This document shows, in pieces, positions 50,651 through 59,681 of a DNA stretch of 64,000 nucleotides (the stretch's first letter is position 1; each line of letters starts with the position of its first letter). Under the pieces are notes generated by a model. It was given only the letters and a program-made list of their open reading frames with translations, was not told the origin of the DNA and searched no databases. The position numbers and the translations under genes were made by a program. Source of the stretch: Actinoplanes sp040639655. Its GTDB lineage: Bacteria > Actinomycetota > Actinomycetes > Mycobacteriales > Micromonosporaceae. The stretch spans positions 35,428-99,427 of the forward strand of contig NZ_JBFAAI010000033.1 of the NCBI RefSeq assembly GCF_040639655.1. Direction: 5' to 3'.

Positions 50651-51430
50651 GTGCCCATCCCATCCAACCGGCGGACCCGCTACATCCTGACGGCCATCGG
50701 GGCCTTGGGGTTGATCGGAACCGGCTCGGCCGTGATTGTCGCGGGCGCCACCTCCGGGGACCGGGAGATCCGTCTCGCCTCGACCACCCCCGACACCACC
50801 GCCCCTGCCGACCCCGCCACGGATGCGGACACCACCGGCACGCCGGTGAGCGGAGCGCCGTCCGCCTCGGCCACGGCGTCGCCGTCCGCTACCGCGTCGG
50901 CGTCGGCCTCCCCGTCGGCGAGCGCGACGCCGAGCCGTTCGCAGTCCCGTCCGGCGTCCACGGCGAAGCGGCGCACCACGGCACCGGCCCCGCGGCCGAA
51001 CAGGACGACCCAGGGGCCGTCCGGCGGCGGGGGTTCCGGCTCCTCCTCGGTCGCCGGTGAGGTGCTGCGGCTGGTCAACGCGGAACGGCAGAAGGCCGGC
51101 TGCTCGAATCTCAGCAGCGAGTCGCATCTGGTGGCGGCGGCGCAGAAGCACTCCGAGCTGCAGGCCGCGCAGAACACCATGTCGCATCAGCTGCCCGGCG
51201 AAGCGAGCATGGGTGACCGGGTGACCGCCGCGGGCTACCGGTGGCGAGGTCTGGGCGAGAACGTCGCCGCCGGTTACACCAGTGCGGCCAGTGTCATGGA
51301 CGGCTGGATGAACAGCCCCGGGCACAAGGCGAACATCCTCAACTGCAACTTCGAGGAGATCGGTGTCGGCCTGGCCAAGTCGTCCTCGGGTACCCAGTAC
51401 TGGACCCAGGTCTTCGCCACGCCGGCCTGA
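50651..51430 (+). CDS. Secreted CAP (SCP/PR1-like) domain protein
   Basis: Exported protein of 259 residues. A signal peptide (about 1-33) is followed by a Ser/Ala/Pro-rich low-complexity linker (about 50-130) and a CAP domain (about 135-259) with LRLVNAERQKAGC, a central MSHQLPGEASMGDRV, LGENVAAGY and NSPGHKANILNCNFEEIGVG, the CAP signatures. The two cysteines probably pair. Bacterial CAP proteins bind or cleave unknown ligands. GAGGTGA lies 9 nt before the GTG start. A strong terminator follows. Confidence 0.9.
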   Translation: MPIPSNRRTRYILTAIGALGLIGTGSAVIVAGATSGDREIRLASTTPDTTAPADPATDADTTGTPVSGAPSASATASPSATASASASPSASATPSRSQSRPASTAKRRTTAPAPRPNRTTQGPSGGGGSGSSSVAGEVLRLVNAERQKAGCSNLSSESHLVAAAQKHSELQAAQNTMSHQLPGEASMGDRVTAAGYRWRGLGENVAAGYTSAASVMDGWMNSPGHKANILNCNFEEIGVGLAKSSSGTQYWTQVFATPA

Positions 51431-51441
51431 CGCGGGCTGCG

Positions 51442-51485
51442 AAACGGCCCGGTCGCGCGGCTTTCGCCGTACGACCGGGCCGTTT
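51442..51485 (+). terminator. Rho-independent-type terminator after the CAP gene
   Basis: AAACGGCCCGGTCG (51442-51455) pairs perfectly with CGACCGGGCCGTTT (51472-51485) and ends in TTTT. It lies between convergent genes and could serve both. Confidence 0.85.
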
Positions 51486-51507
51486 TGATGCCTTTGCCTA
51501 GGGGTTG

Positions 51508-52875
51508 TCAGCTCGGGAACGTGTCGGGGTCCACCTCGGACGAGGAGGCGTTGCCGCCGAGGCGCGTCTTCAGGCCGATCTCCCAGATCGTGAACTGCCG
51601 GGACGTGGTCTTGAACTTCATGTTCGAGTCGAACTTGCTGAACTGGCAGTTGCGGGCGAACCGCTTGCCGTCCCAGTCGGCGCCCGACGAGGTGTACACC
51701 TGGTAGGTGCCGTCCTTGATGCGGCCGGTCGTGACCTTCTTGCTGCCCCGCACGTACACCGAGACGGCCGGCTTCTTGGACCCCACCTTCACCAGGTTGA
51801 CCACGGTGTCGACGTTGTTGCCGTTGTCGATCTTCAGCTGGCCGCTGCCGCCGGTGGTGCGGGTGATGTAGCTGCCGTTGGGCTTACGGCGGTTCTGATC
51901 CTTGGTCGGCCCCGGAAGGAACGACCCGAACCGGTACTTCGCGGCCGGGTCAGCGGCGGCCAGCGCCGTGATCGCGGTCCGCAGGTCGGCGGCGCCCTCG
52001 GCCCGGCTGAGCTCGGCGCTCGCGGATCCGCCGGTGCAGACGTTGCGGCTGTCGGCGGAGCTGGACACCGCCGTCATGTCGTCCTCGAGCGCCGACAGCG
52101 CGTCGACGAGGTCACGATGCGCCGTGCCGGCACCCTCCGGCGGAGTCAGCGCCGACAGGGAGGACGACTGGGAGCTGACCGTCGTGGCGAGGGCGTCGGC
52201 GGCGCTTGACACCGCCTTGGGCGTGGTGGCCTGCCGCAGCTTGTTGATGCCGTCGGCGAGCTGCTTGTCGGCCGCGTCGAGCGCACTCTGGAACGACGCC
52301 GGATCCAGCGGCGGCGCCGCGACGACGGCCTCCGCTGTCGGGTCGGCCGCGGTCGTGGCCGTCGTGGTGGTGGTCCCGTTGCCCTTGGTCTCGGCGTTGC
52401 TGCCTCGGAACAGGGTCGGCACCAGGCACAGGCCGCCGATGACGACGATGCCCAGGGCTCCCGCGATGATGCGGGCGCGGGTGCCGAACCGGGGCGCGGC
52501 CGGGGCGGCGAAGCCGGGTGGGGGATAACCGGGCTGGCCGTAGCCGGGCTGGCCGTAGCCGGGCGGCGGGTAGCCCGGTGGCGGGTAGCCGGCACCCGGT
52601 GTCGCTCCGTACTGCGGGAACGGGCCCGCCGGAAGCACCCGGATGGCCACGGACACGGTCCGCGTCGCCTCCGTGCCGGTGGCCGGGTCGGCCCACGGCA
52701 CGTCGACATTTTGCACCATGCCGTCCTGGGCGCCCGGCGGGAAATAGATCGTGACAGGCGTACCGTCCGGCGGCGTGATCGTCTTTGCGGTGCCGGCCGC
52801 GGCCTCGGCCGCGCTCAGTTCGACGACGACGTCCGCGGACCCTTCAGCGGAGCTACCCCCCGTATTCACATCCAT
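51508..52875 (-). CDS. Membrane-anchored protein with DnaJ-C-like N-terminus and Pro/Gly/Tyr repeats
   Basis: Protein of 455 residues. The first 80 residues (VVVELSAAEAAAGTAKTITPPDGTPVTIYFPPGAQDGM) match the pattern of the DnaJ C-terminal client-binding domain, without a J domain. A Pro/Gly/Tyr repeat (YPPPGYPPPGYGQPGYGQPGY) leads to one membrane segment (about 132-155), an Ala/Ser-rich helical region with several SSA/SQSSS clusters (about 190-290), and a beta-rich C-terminal domain of unknown type. The C-terminal part should face outside. Function unknown. Confidence 0.7.
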   Translation of the reverse strand: MDVNTGGSSAEGSADVVVELSAAEAAAGTAKTITPPDGTPVTIYFPPGAQDGMVQNVDVPWADPATGTEATRTVSVAIRVLPAGPFPQYGATPGAGYPPPGYPPPGYGQPGYGQPGYPPPGFAAPAAPRFGTRARIIAGALGIVVIGGLCLVPTLFRGSNAETKGNGTTTTTATTAADPTAEAVVAAPPLDPASFQSALDAADKQLADGINKLRQATTPKAVSSAADALATTVSSQSSSLSALTPPEGAGTAHRDLVDALSALEDDMTAVSSSADSRNVCTGGSASAELSRAEGAADLRTAITALAAADPAAKYRFGSFLPGPTKDQNRRKPNGSYITRTTGGSGQLKIDNGNNVDTVVNLVKVGSKKPAVSVYVRGSKKVTTGRIKDGTYQVYTSSGADWDGKRFARNCQFSKFDSNMKFKTTSRQFTIWEIGLKTRLGGNASSSEVDPDTFPS

Positions 52876-52932
52876 CCCAAGAGTATTGGATGGCTGTGCA
52901 AGGAAGTCTATCGATCGAAAAGGTCGTGATCA

Positions 52933-54387
52933 TCATGAGATCGCGACGTCGTCATAGTAGACGGTTCCCGTGTTGTCACCGGACTTGAGGTGCAGCTGGA
53001 CACTCGTGGCACCGGCGGGTGCGACGGCGTCCACGGACAGTTTGGTCCAGCCGGAGGTGCCGGTCGGCAGACGGTTCGAGGTGTGCTGACTCAGCCACGT
53101 GCCGTTGATGTCGAACCAGCTCAGCGCGATCTCGGTGATCCCGGTGGCGGCGACGCCGCGGGCGTACGCCTCCGCGTGCCACGAGTGGCCACCCTGAACC
53201 GGTGTGATCGGGGAGGTGAGCAGCGACGGCAGATTGCTGCCGCTACGGGTGGTCTGGGAGAACCGGGCCGACCGTGAGCCGGTACGCGCCGACTCGGTCG
53301 TGATCACGGCGGTGCCGGCCGCGGGCTGGTAGTTGCGCCACGGCGAATCGATCGTCGCCGCCTCGAAGCCCAGATTGAGGATGCTGTTCGAGACAATGCC
53401 GGTGGTCCACGCGGTACCGGTCACCGATGCGCTGATCTTCGCGGTCGCGTCCGTGCGGTACAGCCCGAACTTGTACTGGGCGGGCATCGTGGACACCGCC
53501 GAGTTCGGCGGGATCGCACCGGAGGCGAAGTCGTTGAGGGTCCACGGCGCCACCGAGCCGACGCCGGCCACGCCGGACGCGCGGAACACCCGCGCCAGGT
53601 AGGCGGCCTGCTCACCGTCGCTGCCCGAGTGGGTGCTGACGCCGGTCTCACCGATCACCATCGGTACGGGGGCGACCGCGTTCTGCGCGCGGCGAATCTC
53701 CGCGAGCGACCGCTCCGACGCGCCGTAGAAGTGGAAGTCGTAGTAGTCCAGCGGCGTGGTGGCCAGCTGCGACTTGATGCTGGCCATCCCGGTGGCGCCG
53801 GTGCCGCCGTCGACGGAGAGGGTGAGCGGCATGGCCGGGGCGACGCTGCGGATCGCCGGGATGACCTGACGGACCCAGGTGACCGCGGCGGAGTCGTTCG
53901 GCTGGAACTCGTTCTTCACCTCGACGGCGATCACCCGCGGGTCGTTCACGTACGGCCCCAGCAGGGCCTGCGCCCAGGAGATGCTGTTGGCCACGTCGGA
54001 GTAGCCGGACCACCAGTCGAACAACGTCAGCTTGACGCTCAGGCCGCGCGCATCGGCGAGGCCGACGAACTGACCGAGCTTCTGGACGTACGCCGGAGCC
54101 GGTGCCGGATATCCGAAGGTCTGCGGGAACACGATCGCCCGCACGTTGGTGGCACCGAGCGCGGCGGCCCTGGCCAGGTCGGCGTCGATACGTACCGGGT
54201 CGAAGTTCGTCCACATGAACGTCCACCCGGCGTTCGACGGGTAGTAGTTGATGGTCTTCGCGGTCTGCACCGCGGACATCCGGCTCGCCAGGGTCGGAGG
54301 GTTGGCGTGAGCGGGGGAGAGCGGCAGCACCATGCCCAGCAGCAGGGAGCCGGCCAGGACGAGGGCGCGCAGGGGGAGACGGCGCAT
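52933..54387 (-). CDS. Secreted GH5-type cellulase-like hydrolase with C-terminal CBM
   Basis: Glycoside hydrolase of 484 residues in the cellulase family (GH5-like) clan. A signal peptide (about 1-28) is followed by a TIM-barrel domain: WTNFDPVRIDADLARAAALGATNVRAI, the acid/base Glu in VIAVEVKNEFQPND, YDFHFYG, and the nucleophile Glu in PMVIGETGVSTHSG. The C-terminal 150 residues form a galactose-binding-like carbohydrate module (ILNLGFEAATIDSPWRNY..., ending YYDDVAIS). Substrate could be beta-glucan or mannan. It and the downstream membrane protein gene point the same way, 57 bp apart. Confidence 0.85.
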   Translation of the reverse strand: MRRLPLRALVLAGSLLLGMVLPLSPAHANPPTLASRMSAVQTAKTINYYPSNAGWTFMWTNFDPVRIDADLARAAALGATNVRAIVFPQTFGYPAPAPAYVQKLGQFVGLADARGLSVKLTLFDWWSGYSDVANSISWAQALLGPYVNDPRVIAVEVKNEFQPNDSAAVTWVRQVIPAIRSVAPAMPLTLSVDGGTGATGMASIKSQLATTPLDYYDFHFYGASERSLAEIRRAQNAVAPVPMVIGETGVSTHSGSDGEQAAYLARVFRASGVAGVGSVAPWTLNDFASGAIPPNSAVSTMPAQYKFGLYRTDATAKISASVTGTAWTTGIVSNSILNLGFEAATIDSPWRNYQPAAGTAVITTESARTGSRSARFSQTTRSGSNLPSLLTSPITPVQGGHSWHAEAYARGVAATGITEIALSWFDINGTWLSQHTSNRLPTGTSGWTKLSVDAVAPAGATSVQLHLKSGDNTGTVYYDDVAIS

Positions 54388-54846
54388 TGGGGGGACCGGG
54401 CCTTTCCGTAGCGATATTCTATTGACGACGGTAAGTCGGAGGGGGTTTTCCGGCAACCGGAGCCATGAATGAGGCATCTTTCCGGGCCGCAACTCTGATC
54501 ACCGGCCGGGTGTTTTTCAGACAATTGCCGAGGATCCGTGGCGGAGCTCGAGCCGGATCGGATCGGCAACGTCCTTTGGTGCAGTATGCACTGGTCAGAG
54601 CGGTCTTACCTACTCGGTTCTCGAGGGGCGCGAGTCGGTTCGGGAGCGTCACGTGACGGATATGGAAGCCTTCGGCGGGCAATTCGAAAAAGATCCAGAA
54701 TCGGTGTTCTCTCGATCTTTCGGCACTCACCTGATCTAATTCGGGCACAGGTCATAAACATCGGGAGGTCGACGCGTGAGCGAAAAGACGGGCTGCGCGA
54801 AACTGTCCCGGTCCGGCACCCGCCGCAGGAACTGCTGCCTCGGGCC
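54388..54846. other. Intergenic region, lower GC
   Basis: About 460 bases with no recognised gene, clearly poorer in GC. A GTG at 54776 preceded by GGGAGG (7-nt spacing) opens a 66-codon frame that runs antisense into the VIT1 gene (see findings). I see no strong hairpin. Confidence 0.35.
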
Positions 54847-55557
54847 TCAGAGACCGGCCGCGGTGCCGACCAGGGCGCCGACGCCGAAGGTCACCGCCAT
54901 GGCCAGTGCACCGCCGCACACCAGGCGCAGCACCGCGCGGGCCGGATGTGCGCCGCCGAGCCGGGCGCTGAGGTAACCGGTGCCGGCCAGCGCGGCAACG
55001 ACCACGGCGAAGGTCACGACAACCCGTACGCCGGCCGGCGGGACGAGGATCGCCAGCAGCGGCAGCAGCGAACCGGCGGTGAACGCGACCGCCGACGCGG
55101 CCGCGGCCTGCCAGGGGCTGGTCAGGTCGTCGGGCGTCAGGTGCAGTTCGGCGTCGGCGTGCGCGGCGAACGCGTCCTTGGCGGTCAGTTCCACGGCGAC
55201 CTGCCGGGCGGTGCCGGGGCTGAGGCCCTTTCCCTCGTACAGCGCGGCGAGTTCGTCCAGTTCCTGGTCGGGGAACTCGGCGAGCTCCCGGCGCTCCTTG
55301 TCGAGCAGGGCCTTCTCGGTGTCGCGCTGGCTGCTCACCGACACGTACTCGCCGAGCGCCATCGACACCGCGCCGGCGACGAGCCCGGCGACGCCGGCGG
55401 TCAGGACGGGGCCGGTCGCCGTGGTCGCGCCCGCGACGCCGACGACCAGGCCGGCGGTCGACACGATGCCGTCGTTGGCGCCGAGCACCCCGGCTCTCAG
55501 CCAGTTCAGCCGTCCCGCGATCGACGCGTCGTGCGGCTCGCCCGGGTGGTTGACCAC
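54847..55557 (-). CDS. VIT1/CCC1-family Fe/Mn transporter
   Basis: Membrane protein of 236 residues of the vacuolar iron transporter family. The first segments (RLNWLRAGVLGANDGIVSTAGLVVGVAGA, then GLVAGAVSMALGEYVSVSSQRDTE) carry the family's signature polar residues; a cytoplasmic helical insert with LAALYEGKGLSPGTARQVAVEL follows, typical of the eukaryotic and bacterial CCC1 proteins, where it binds metal; two or three more membrane segments end the protein. It probably exports Fe2+ or Mn2+. The GTG start follows GAGGAGG by 4 nt. Confidence 0.88.
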   Translation of the reverse strand: MVNHPGEPHDASIAGRLNWLRAGVLGANDGIVSTAGLVVGVAGATTATGPVLTAGVAGLVAGAVSMALGEYVSVSSQRDTEKALLDKERRELAEFPDQELDELAALYEGKGLSPGTARQVAVELTAKDAFAAHADAELHLTPDDLTSPWQAAAASAVAFTAGSLLPLLAILVPPAGVRVVVTFAVVVAALAGTGYLSARLGGAHPARAVLRLVCGGALAMAVTFGVGALVGTAAGL

Positions 55558-55769
55558 GCTGCCTCCTCGAGCTTCCGCGGGAGTTCCGCCCGGTAGACCG
55601 TAAACCTCGCCGGTGGACTCCCGATAACCCGTGGCGAGTCGCCGGCCCGGGGCCTGGAAACGCGCAACCGGGCGGCACCGGCACGGGCACTCGGCTCGCA
55701 CCCCACGACCTGGAATCTCTTTCCCATGCCCGGCGGACATGCGCCGGACAGAGCGGGGGAGAGATTTTT

Positions 55770-56807
55770 TTGCGACGTGCCAAGCTGCCGATGTTCCTGA
55801 CAGCTCTGACCGCCGTAATCGCGGGTGTCACCACCGTTGTGGCGCCGGCCGCGGCTGCCGCGACCGGGGAGTCCTGCACCACCGACGCCAAGCTCGTGCC
55901 GTCCTGCGGCGTGATGTGGGGCGGCGCCGCCGGCGGGTTCACCAGCAAGCCCCGCGACGTGGAGCACAAGAACTGGGAGAAGCTGAGCGGACGTACCGCG
56001 ACGATCTTCCACACGTACCACAAGGGCGACGAGGCGTTCCCGACCAAGGCCGAGATCGCCATGACCAACGACCCGGCCAAGCCCCGGGTGCTGCTGCTGA
56101 ACTGGAAGATCGCGTACGGCTCGAACTGGGCCAAGGTCGCCAGGGGTGAGCAGAACAAGCGCATCGACGCCTTCGCCAAGCGCATCAAGGCGTACGACAA
56201 GAAGGTCTTCCTGGTTCTCAACCACGAGCCGGAGAACGACGTCGTCGCGAAGAAGGGCTCCGGCTGGGAGGCCAAGGACTTCGCCGCCATGTACCGCCAC
56301 ACCATCAAGCGGCTGCGCGCCCAGGGCGCCGGCAACGTCGTGAACGTGATGGCCTACATGGGCAACGAGAAGTGGATGGCGCAGTCCTGGTGGAAGGACC
56401 TCTACCCGGGCGACGACGTCGTCGACTGGATCGGCCTGGACTCGTACGTCTCGGTGGAGAAGGGTTACTACCACTTCGGCACCTTCGCCGACCTGCTGGA
56501 CCGTAAGCCCAAGGGCGGCGGCCTGGGCTTCTACGACTGGGCGACCACCAAGCACGCCGGCAAGCCGATCATGATCGCTGAGTGGGGCGGCTACCACCGC
56601 ATCGGCCGGACCACCGACAAGTCCGCCGTGTACAACAGCGTCGTGCCGCAGCTGGCCAAGCGCCCCGCCATCAAGGCGATCGTGCACTTCGACACCAAGC
56701 GCGACGACCAGGGCAACCGTGACATCAGCATCGACAGCACCAAGGCGGGCCTGGCCGCGTTCCGCAAGCTGGCCGCCGACCCGATCTTCGATGTGAAGCT
56801 CGGCTGA
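55770..56807 (+). CDS. Secreted GH26-like glycoside hydrolase
   Basis: Exported hydrolase of 345 residues, signal peptide about 1-31. The (beta/alpha)8 barrel has FLVLNHEPENDV with the acid/base Glu near 150, DWIGLDSYVSVEKG and IMIAEWGGYHRIG with the nucleophile Glu near 271, as in GH26 and related clan-A families. The substrate may be mannan or beta-glucan. Codon use is unusually lysine-rich for the neighbourhood (KKVFLVLNHE, KPKGGGLG). The start is TTG preceded by GGGGGAGAG and a run of seven Ts. A hairpin terminator follows. Confidence 0.83.
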   Translation: MRRAKLPMFLTALTAVIAGVTTVVAPAAAAATGESCTTDAKLVPSCGVMWGGAAGGFTSKPRDVEHKNWEKLSGRTATIFHTYHKGDEAFPTKAEIAMTNDPAKPRVLLLNWKIAYGSNWAKVARGEQNKRIDAFAKRIKAYDKKVFLVLNHEPENDVVAKKGSGWEAKDFAAMYRHTIKRLRAQGAGNVVNVMAYMGNEKWMAQSWWKDLYPGDDVVDWIGLDSYVSVEKGYYHFGTFADLLDRKPKGGGLGFYDWATTKHAGKPIMIAEWGGYHRIGRTTDKSAVYNSVVPQLAKRPAIKAIVHFDTKRDDQGNRDISIDSTKAGLAAFRKLAADPIFDVKLG

Positions 56808-56820
56808 CCTCCCGCAGTGC

Positions 56821-56856
56821 CGCGAGCCGCCACCCCACCCGGGGTGGCGGCTCGCG
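56821..56856. terminator. Perfect 16-bp hairpin between convergent genes
   Basis: CGCGAGCCGCCACCCC pairs exactly with GGGGTGGCGGCTCGCG across a 4-nt loop. Placed between the GH26-like gene and the HAD gene ends. Confidence 0.8.
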
Positions 56857-56859
56857 CCG

Positions 56860-57519
56860 TCATGCCCCGGTGCGGATGATGTCCGTCAGCTCGGCCAGGG
56901 TTTTGATGCGACAGGTGGCCCGGGAGAAGTCCTGCGATGCGGTGAAGTCGTTGTGGACGACGGCGCAGTCGATCCCGGCTGCCACCGCCGAGCTCAGGCC
57001 CCGGGAGGAATCCTCCACGACGAGAGTCTCCGCGGGGGTGGCTCCGAAGCGCTTCAAGCCGGTCAGATAAGGCTCCGGGTGCGGCTTGGCGTGTTCGTAG
57101 TCCTCGCGATCGAGGACGAACTCCATGAATCGCCTGATCCGGCGTTTCTCGTGGATGAGGTCGAAGTCCGCCCGTTTTGCGGTCGTCACGATCGCCATGC
57201 GGACGTACTTCGACAGTTCGGCGAGCGTGTCGATGACGCCCTCGATCTCGATGGCCTCGGCTCGCAGGTACTCCCGGTAGTACTCGTCCCGGGTCGCACG
57301 CTGCCGGCTGATGACCGACTCGTCGGCACCGGCAGCCCTGGCCTGGGCCCAGGTGCCCCGTCCGTGCGCCATGTCCCGCAGATATCGGTCCTTGTCCAGG
57401 GTGAGGCCGATGTCGGCCAGGGCGCGTTCACCGGCTCGGAAGTACCAGAACTCGGTGTCCACCAGAACGCCGTCATGATCGAAGAGGATGTACTTCTTCA
57501 CGCCGTGATCCTTCCCCAT
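56860..57519 (-). CDS. HAD-superfamily phosphatase
   Basis: Haloacid-dehalogenase-type phosphatase of 219 residues, subfamily IA. Motif I is FDHDGVLVD (nucleophile D14, acid D16), motif II is AIVTTAKR, motif III lies in the KPHPEPYLTGLKRFG region and motif IV is VVEDSSRGLSSAVAAG. A four-helix cap (about 18-90) covers the site. Members act on phosphoglycolate, beta-phosphoglucose and similar small phosphates. GTG at 57501, with GGGGAAGGA 7 nt upstream, is a good alternative start. Confidence 0.87.
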   Translation of the reverse strand: MGKDHGVKKYILFDHDGVLVDTEFWYFRAGERALADIGLTLDKDRYLRDMAHGRGTWAQARAAGADESVISRQRATRDEYYREYLRAEAIEIEGVIDTLAELSKYVRMAIVTTAKRADFDLIHEKRRIRRFMEFVLDREDYEHAKPHPEPYLTGLKRFGATPAETLVVEDSSRGLSSAVAAGIDCAVVHNDFTASQDFSRATCRIKTLAELTDIIRTGA

Positions 57520-57533
57520 GGCCCCCGCTCACC

Positions 57534-57590
57534 CGGGCTGGACAACACCGTTGTCTCAGCCACGCTGAGACAACGGTGTTGTCCAGCCCG
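57534..57590. repeat. Perfect 27-bp inverted repeat with 3-nt loop
   Basis: Arms 57534-57560 and 57564-57590 are exact complements around CAC; the arm begins CGGGCTGGACAACACCG and the inner part reads TTGTCTCAGC-CAC-GCTGAGACAA. It lies upstream of the HAD gene and of a divergent small membrane-protein gene. Confidence 0.85.
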
Positions 57591-57647
57591 ATCGTGGCTG
57601 CCGCCCCGAGGTGGTCCGGAACATCGACGGGCTGGTTAACTGGTGGC

Positions 57648-58028
57648 ATGTTCGTGTGTCCGCGACGCCCCGGCCTCCGGCCGCTCGCGATCGTGGCCAC
57701 CGTCATGGCGCTGCTCCTGCTCGCCGTGAGTCAGCTGTCCCCGCCCGGTAACTACGGCGCCGATGTCGAAAGCCCGGTCATCGCCGTCATGCAGGCCTCG
57801 TGCGGACACGAACATCCGGGCGATCAGACGCGCTCGCATCAACAGCGGCAGGGCGACACCTGGACCTCGGTCGCGCAACCGCGGCTGCGCCCACCCCTCG
57901 AGGCGGCCGGCTTCTTCCTGCCCGTCGTGCTGACCGCGCCGGGTCTCGTCGCCGCACCCGCTCCGGCCGCCGACTGTGTCACCGTCGTCGCCCCGGTGGC
58001 TGACCAGCCGGGCGTTCTGCGCATATAG
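57648..58028 (+). CDS. Small membrane-associated protein, unknown
   Basis: Protein of 126 residues with one clear N-terminal hydrophobic segment (LAIVATVMALLLLAVSQL) and a second weak one (AAGFFLPVVLTAPGLVAAPAPAA). Between them are four histidines in HEHPGDQTRSHQQ. No family recognised. It may be an exported or membrane-anchored small protein. TTAACT ends 6 nt before the ATG, compatible with a leaderless mRNA. Confidence 0.6.
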   Translation: MFVCPRRPGLRPLAIVATVMALLLLAVSQLSPPGNYGADVESPVIAVMQASCGHEHPGDQTRSHQQRQGDTWTSVAQPRLRPPLEAAGFFLPVVLTAPGLVAAPAPAADCVTVVAPVADQPGVLRI

Positions 58029-58261
58029 CCGCCTCCTGACCCGGCTCCGCCCGCCGCGCCTGTCCGCGGCCGGCCGGAACTCGTTGCCGGGCCTCGGACC
58101 CATCCTTTGAGCACCCCTCTGCGCGCGGCTGTCGCCGCCCGCGTCCGCCGGCCCGGAAGTCCGCGCCCAGATATCAACGTCGCTCGATCACACGGTAGGT
58201 AGGTGCCGTGGTGGCCGGGCGTGCACCAACCGATCCCATCCTTCACGAAAGGGACCACGCC

Positions 58262-58990
58262 ATGCCGACCAGCAGGACTGGAACACGCCCGTCACGGCCG
58301 AACCGGAAGGCGGGAAAGGCCGCCCGGCAGCTCACCGGCAAGCCGGGCATGAGTACGAATCTCAAAGTGACCCTGAGCGTGCTCGGGGCGGCGCTCGCGG
58401 TGCTGCTGCTGGTCGTGGCCGTCAACCTGACCGAGCCGAAGCCGCCGGCGGGCGCTGCCGATGTGGTGCGCGAAGACAGCCACCGGCTCTCCACGGCCGC
58501 CGACGGCAAGGTCACGATCGTCGAATTCCTCGACTTCGAGTGCGAGGCCTGCGGCGCCGCGTACCCGGGGGTGGAGCGGCTGCGGGCCGAGTACGGCGAC
58601 CGGATCACCTATGTGGTGCGTTACTTCCCGATCGCCGGCCACCCCAACGCCTTCAACGCCGCGCACGCCGCGGAGGCCGCCGCCCGGCAGGGCAAATTCG
58701 AGCAGATGTACGTCAAACTCTTCGACAACCAGGCGGCGTGGGGTCACACCGAGGAGTCGCGGGCGCCGGTCTTCGAGGGGTACGCCGCCGAGCTCGGCCT
58801 CGACATGGCGAAGTTCCGGGCCGACGTGACGTCGACCGAGGTCGCCGAGCGGGTCAAGTCGGACGCCGCCGACGGGACGGCGCTCGGGGTGCAGGGCACG
58901 CCGACATTCTTCGTCAACGGCGAGAAGTTCACCGACCGGCCGTCGTACGAGGCGCTCAAGGCGGCCGTCGACAAGGGGCTGAGCGAGTGA
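58262..58990 (+). CDS. DsbA-like thiol-disulfide oxidoreductase
   Basis: Membrane-anchored extracellular thioredoxin-fold protein of 242 residues. After a basic N-terminus and one membrane anchor (about 34-56) comes the DsbA fold with active site FECEACGAAYPG (C94, C97) and the cis-proline loop VQGTPTFFVNGEK. It oxidises or isomerises cysteines of exported proteins. AAAGGGA lies 7 nt before the ATG. Its TGA overlaps the GTG of the VKOR gene, so the pair is coupled and the VKOR protein should re-oxidise it. Confidence 0.92.
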   Translation: MPTSRTGTRPSRPNRKAGKAARQLTGKPGMSTNLKVTLSVLGAALAVLLLVVAVNLTEPKPPAGAADVVREDSHRLSTAADGKVTIVEFLDFECEACGAAYPGVERLRAEYGDRITYVVRYFPIAGHPNAFNAAHAAEAAARQGKFEQMYVKLFDNQAAWGHTEESRAPVFEGYAAELGLDMAKFRADVTSTEVAERVKSDAADGTALGVQGTPTFFVNGEKFTDRPSYEALKAAVDKGLSE

Positions 58991-59592
58991 CGCACGACGG
59001 CACTGCACGGCCGGTGATCACCGACCGGCTGATCGGCTGGATACTCACCGTCGGCGGGCCGGCCGGAGCGCTTGCCGCGTTCGTGCTGGCGGTCGAGAAG
59101 GTGGCGCTGCTCAAGGACCCGACCTACACGCCGTCGTGCTCGATCAATCCGATCCTGTCGTGCGGATCGATCATGACGACGGCGCAGGCGGAGGTGTTCG
59201 GCTTCCCGAACCCGCTCATCGGCTTGGCCGCGTTCCCGGTCGTCGCGGCGACCGGTGCGGCCGTACTGGCCGGGGCCCGGCTGCCGCGATGGTGGTGGCT
59301 GTCGCTGCAGGCCGGGGCGCTGCTCGGGGTCGTCTTCGTGCACTGGCTGTTCGTGCAGAGCCTTTACCGGATCGGCGCGCTCTGCCCGTACTGCATGGTG
59401 GTGTGGGTTGTCATGATCTTGATCTTCTCGTATCTGACGCTGCACAACGCCGAACGTGGACACCTGCCGGCGCCCCGCCGTGTCACCGGCGCGCTGCTCG
59501 CGGTGCACAGCACGGTCCCGCTGCTCTGGCTGCTGATCCTGACCGGCCTGATCGGCGTCCGGTTCTGGGACTACTGGAGCACCCTGCTCTGA
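58987..59592 (+). CDS. VKOR-family protein, DsbA partner
   Basis: Membrane protein of 201 residues with four or five membrane helices. The VKOR signature is complete: the loop cysteines C51 and C59 (CSINPILSCG) and the quinone-site pair CPYC (C133, C136) at the start of a membrane helix. It passes electrons from DsbA to menaquinone. Actinobacteria use VKOR in place of DsbB for disulfide formation. Start GTG overlaps the DsbA stop. Confidence 0.92.
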   Translation: MTHDGTARPVITDRLIGWILTVGGPAGALAAFVLAVEKVALLKDPTYTPSCSINPILSCGSIMTTAQAEVFGFPNPLIGLAAFPVVAATGAAVLAGARLPRWWWLSLQAGALLGVVFVHWLFVQSLYRIGALCPYCMVVWVVMILIFSYLTLHNAERGHLPAPRRVTGALLAVHSTVPLLWLLILTGLIGVRFWDYWSTLL

Positions 59593-59681
59593 GCCGCGGC
59601 AACTTTCCCGGGCCGGGAACGGCGACCTGAATGGAGACCTCCCGGCCCGGGATGAACCGCCTGAAACCGTCAAGTGGAACG

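Noticed and set aside
50860..51000. Simple-sequence repeats in the CAP gene
   Set aside because: They encode the Ser/Ala linker of a secreted protein; ordinary low-complexity coding sequence.
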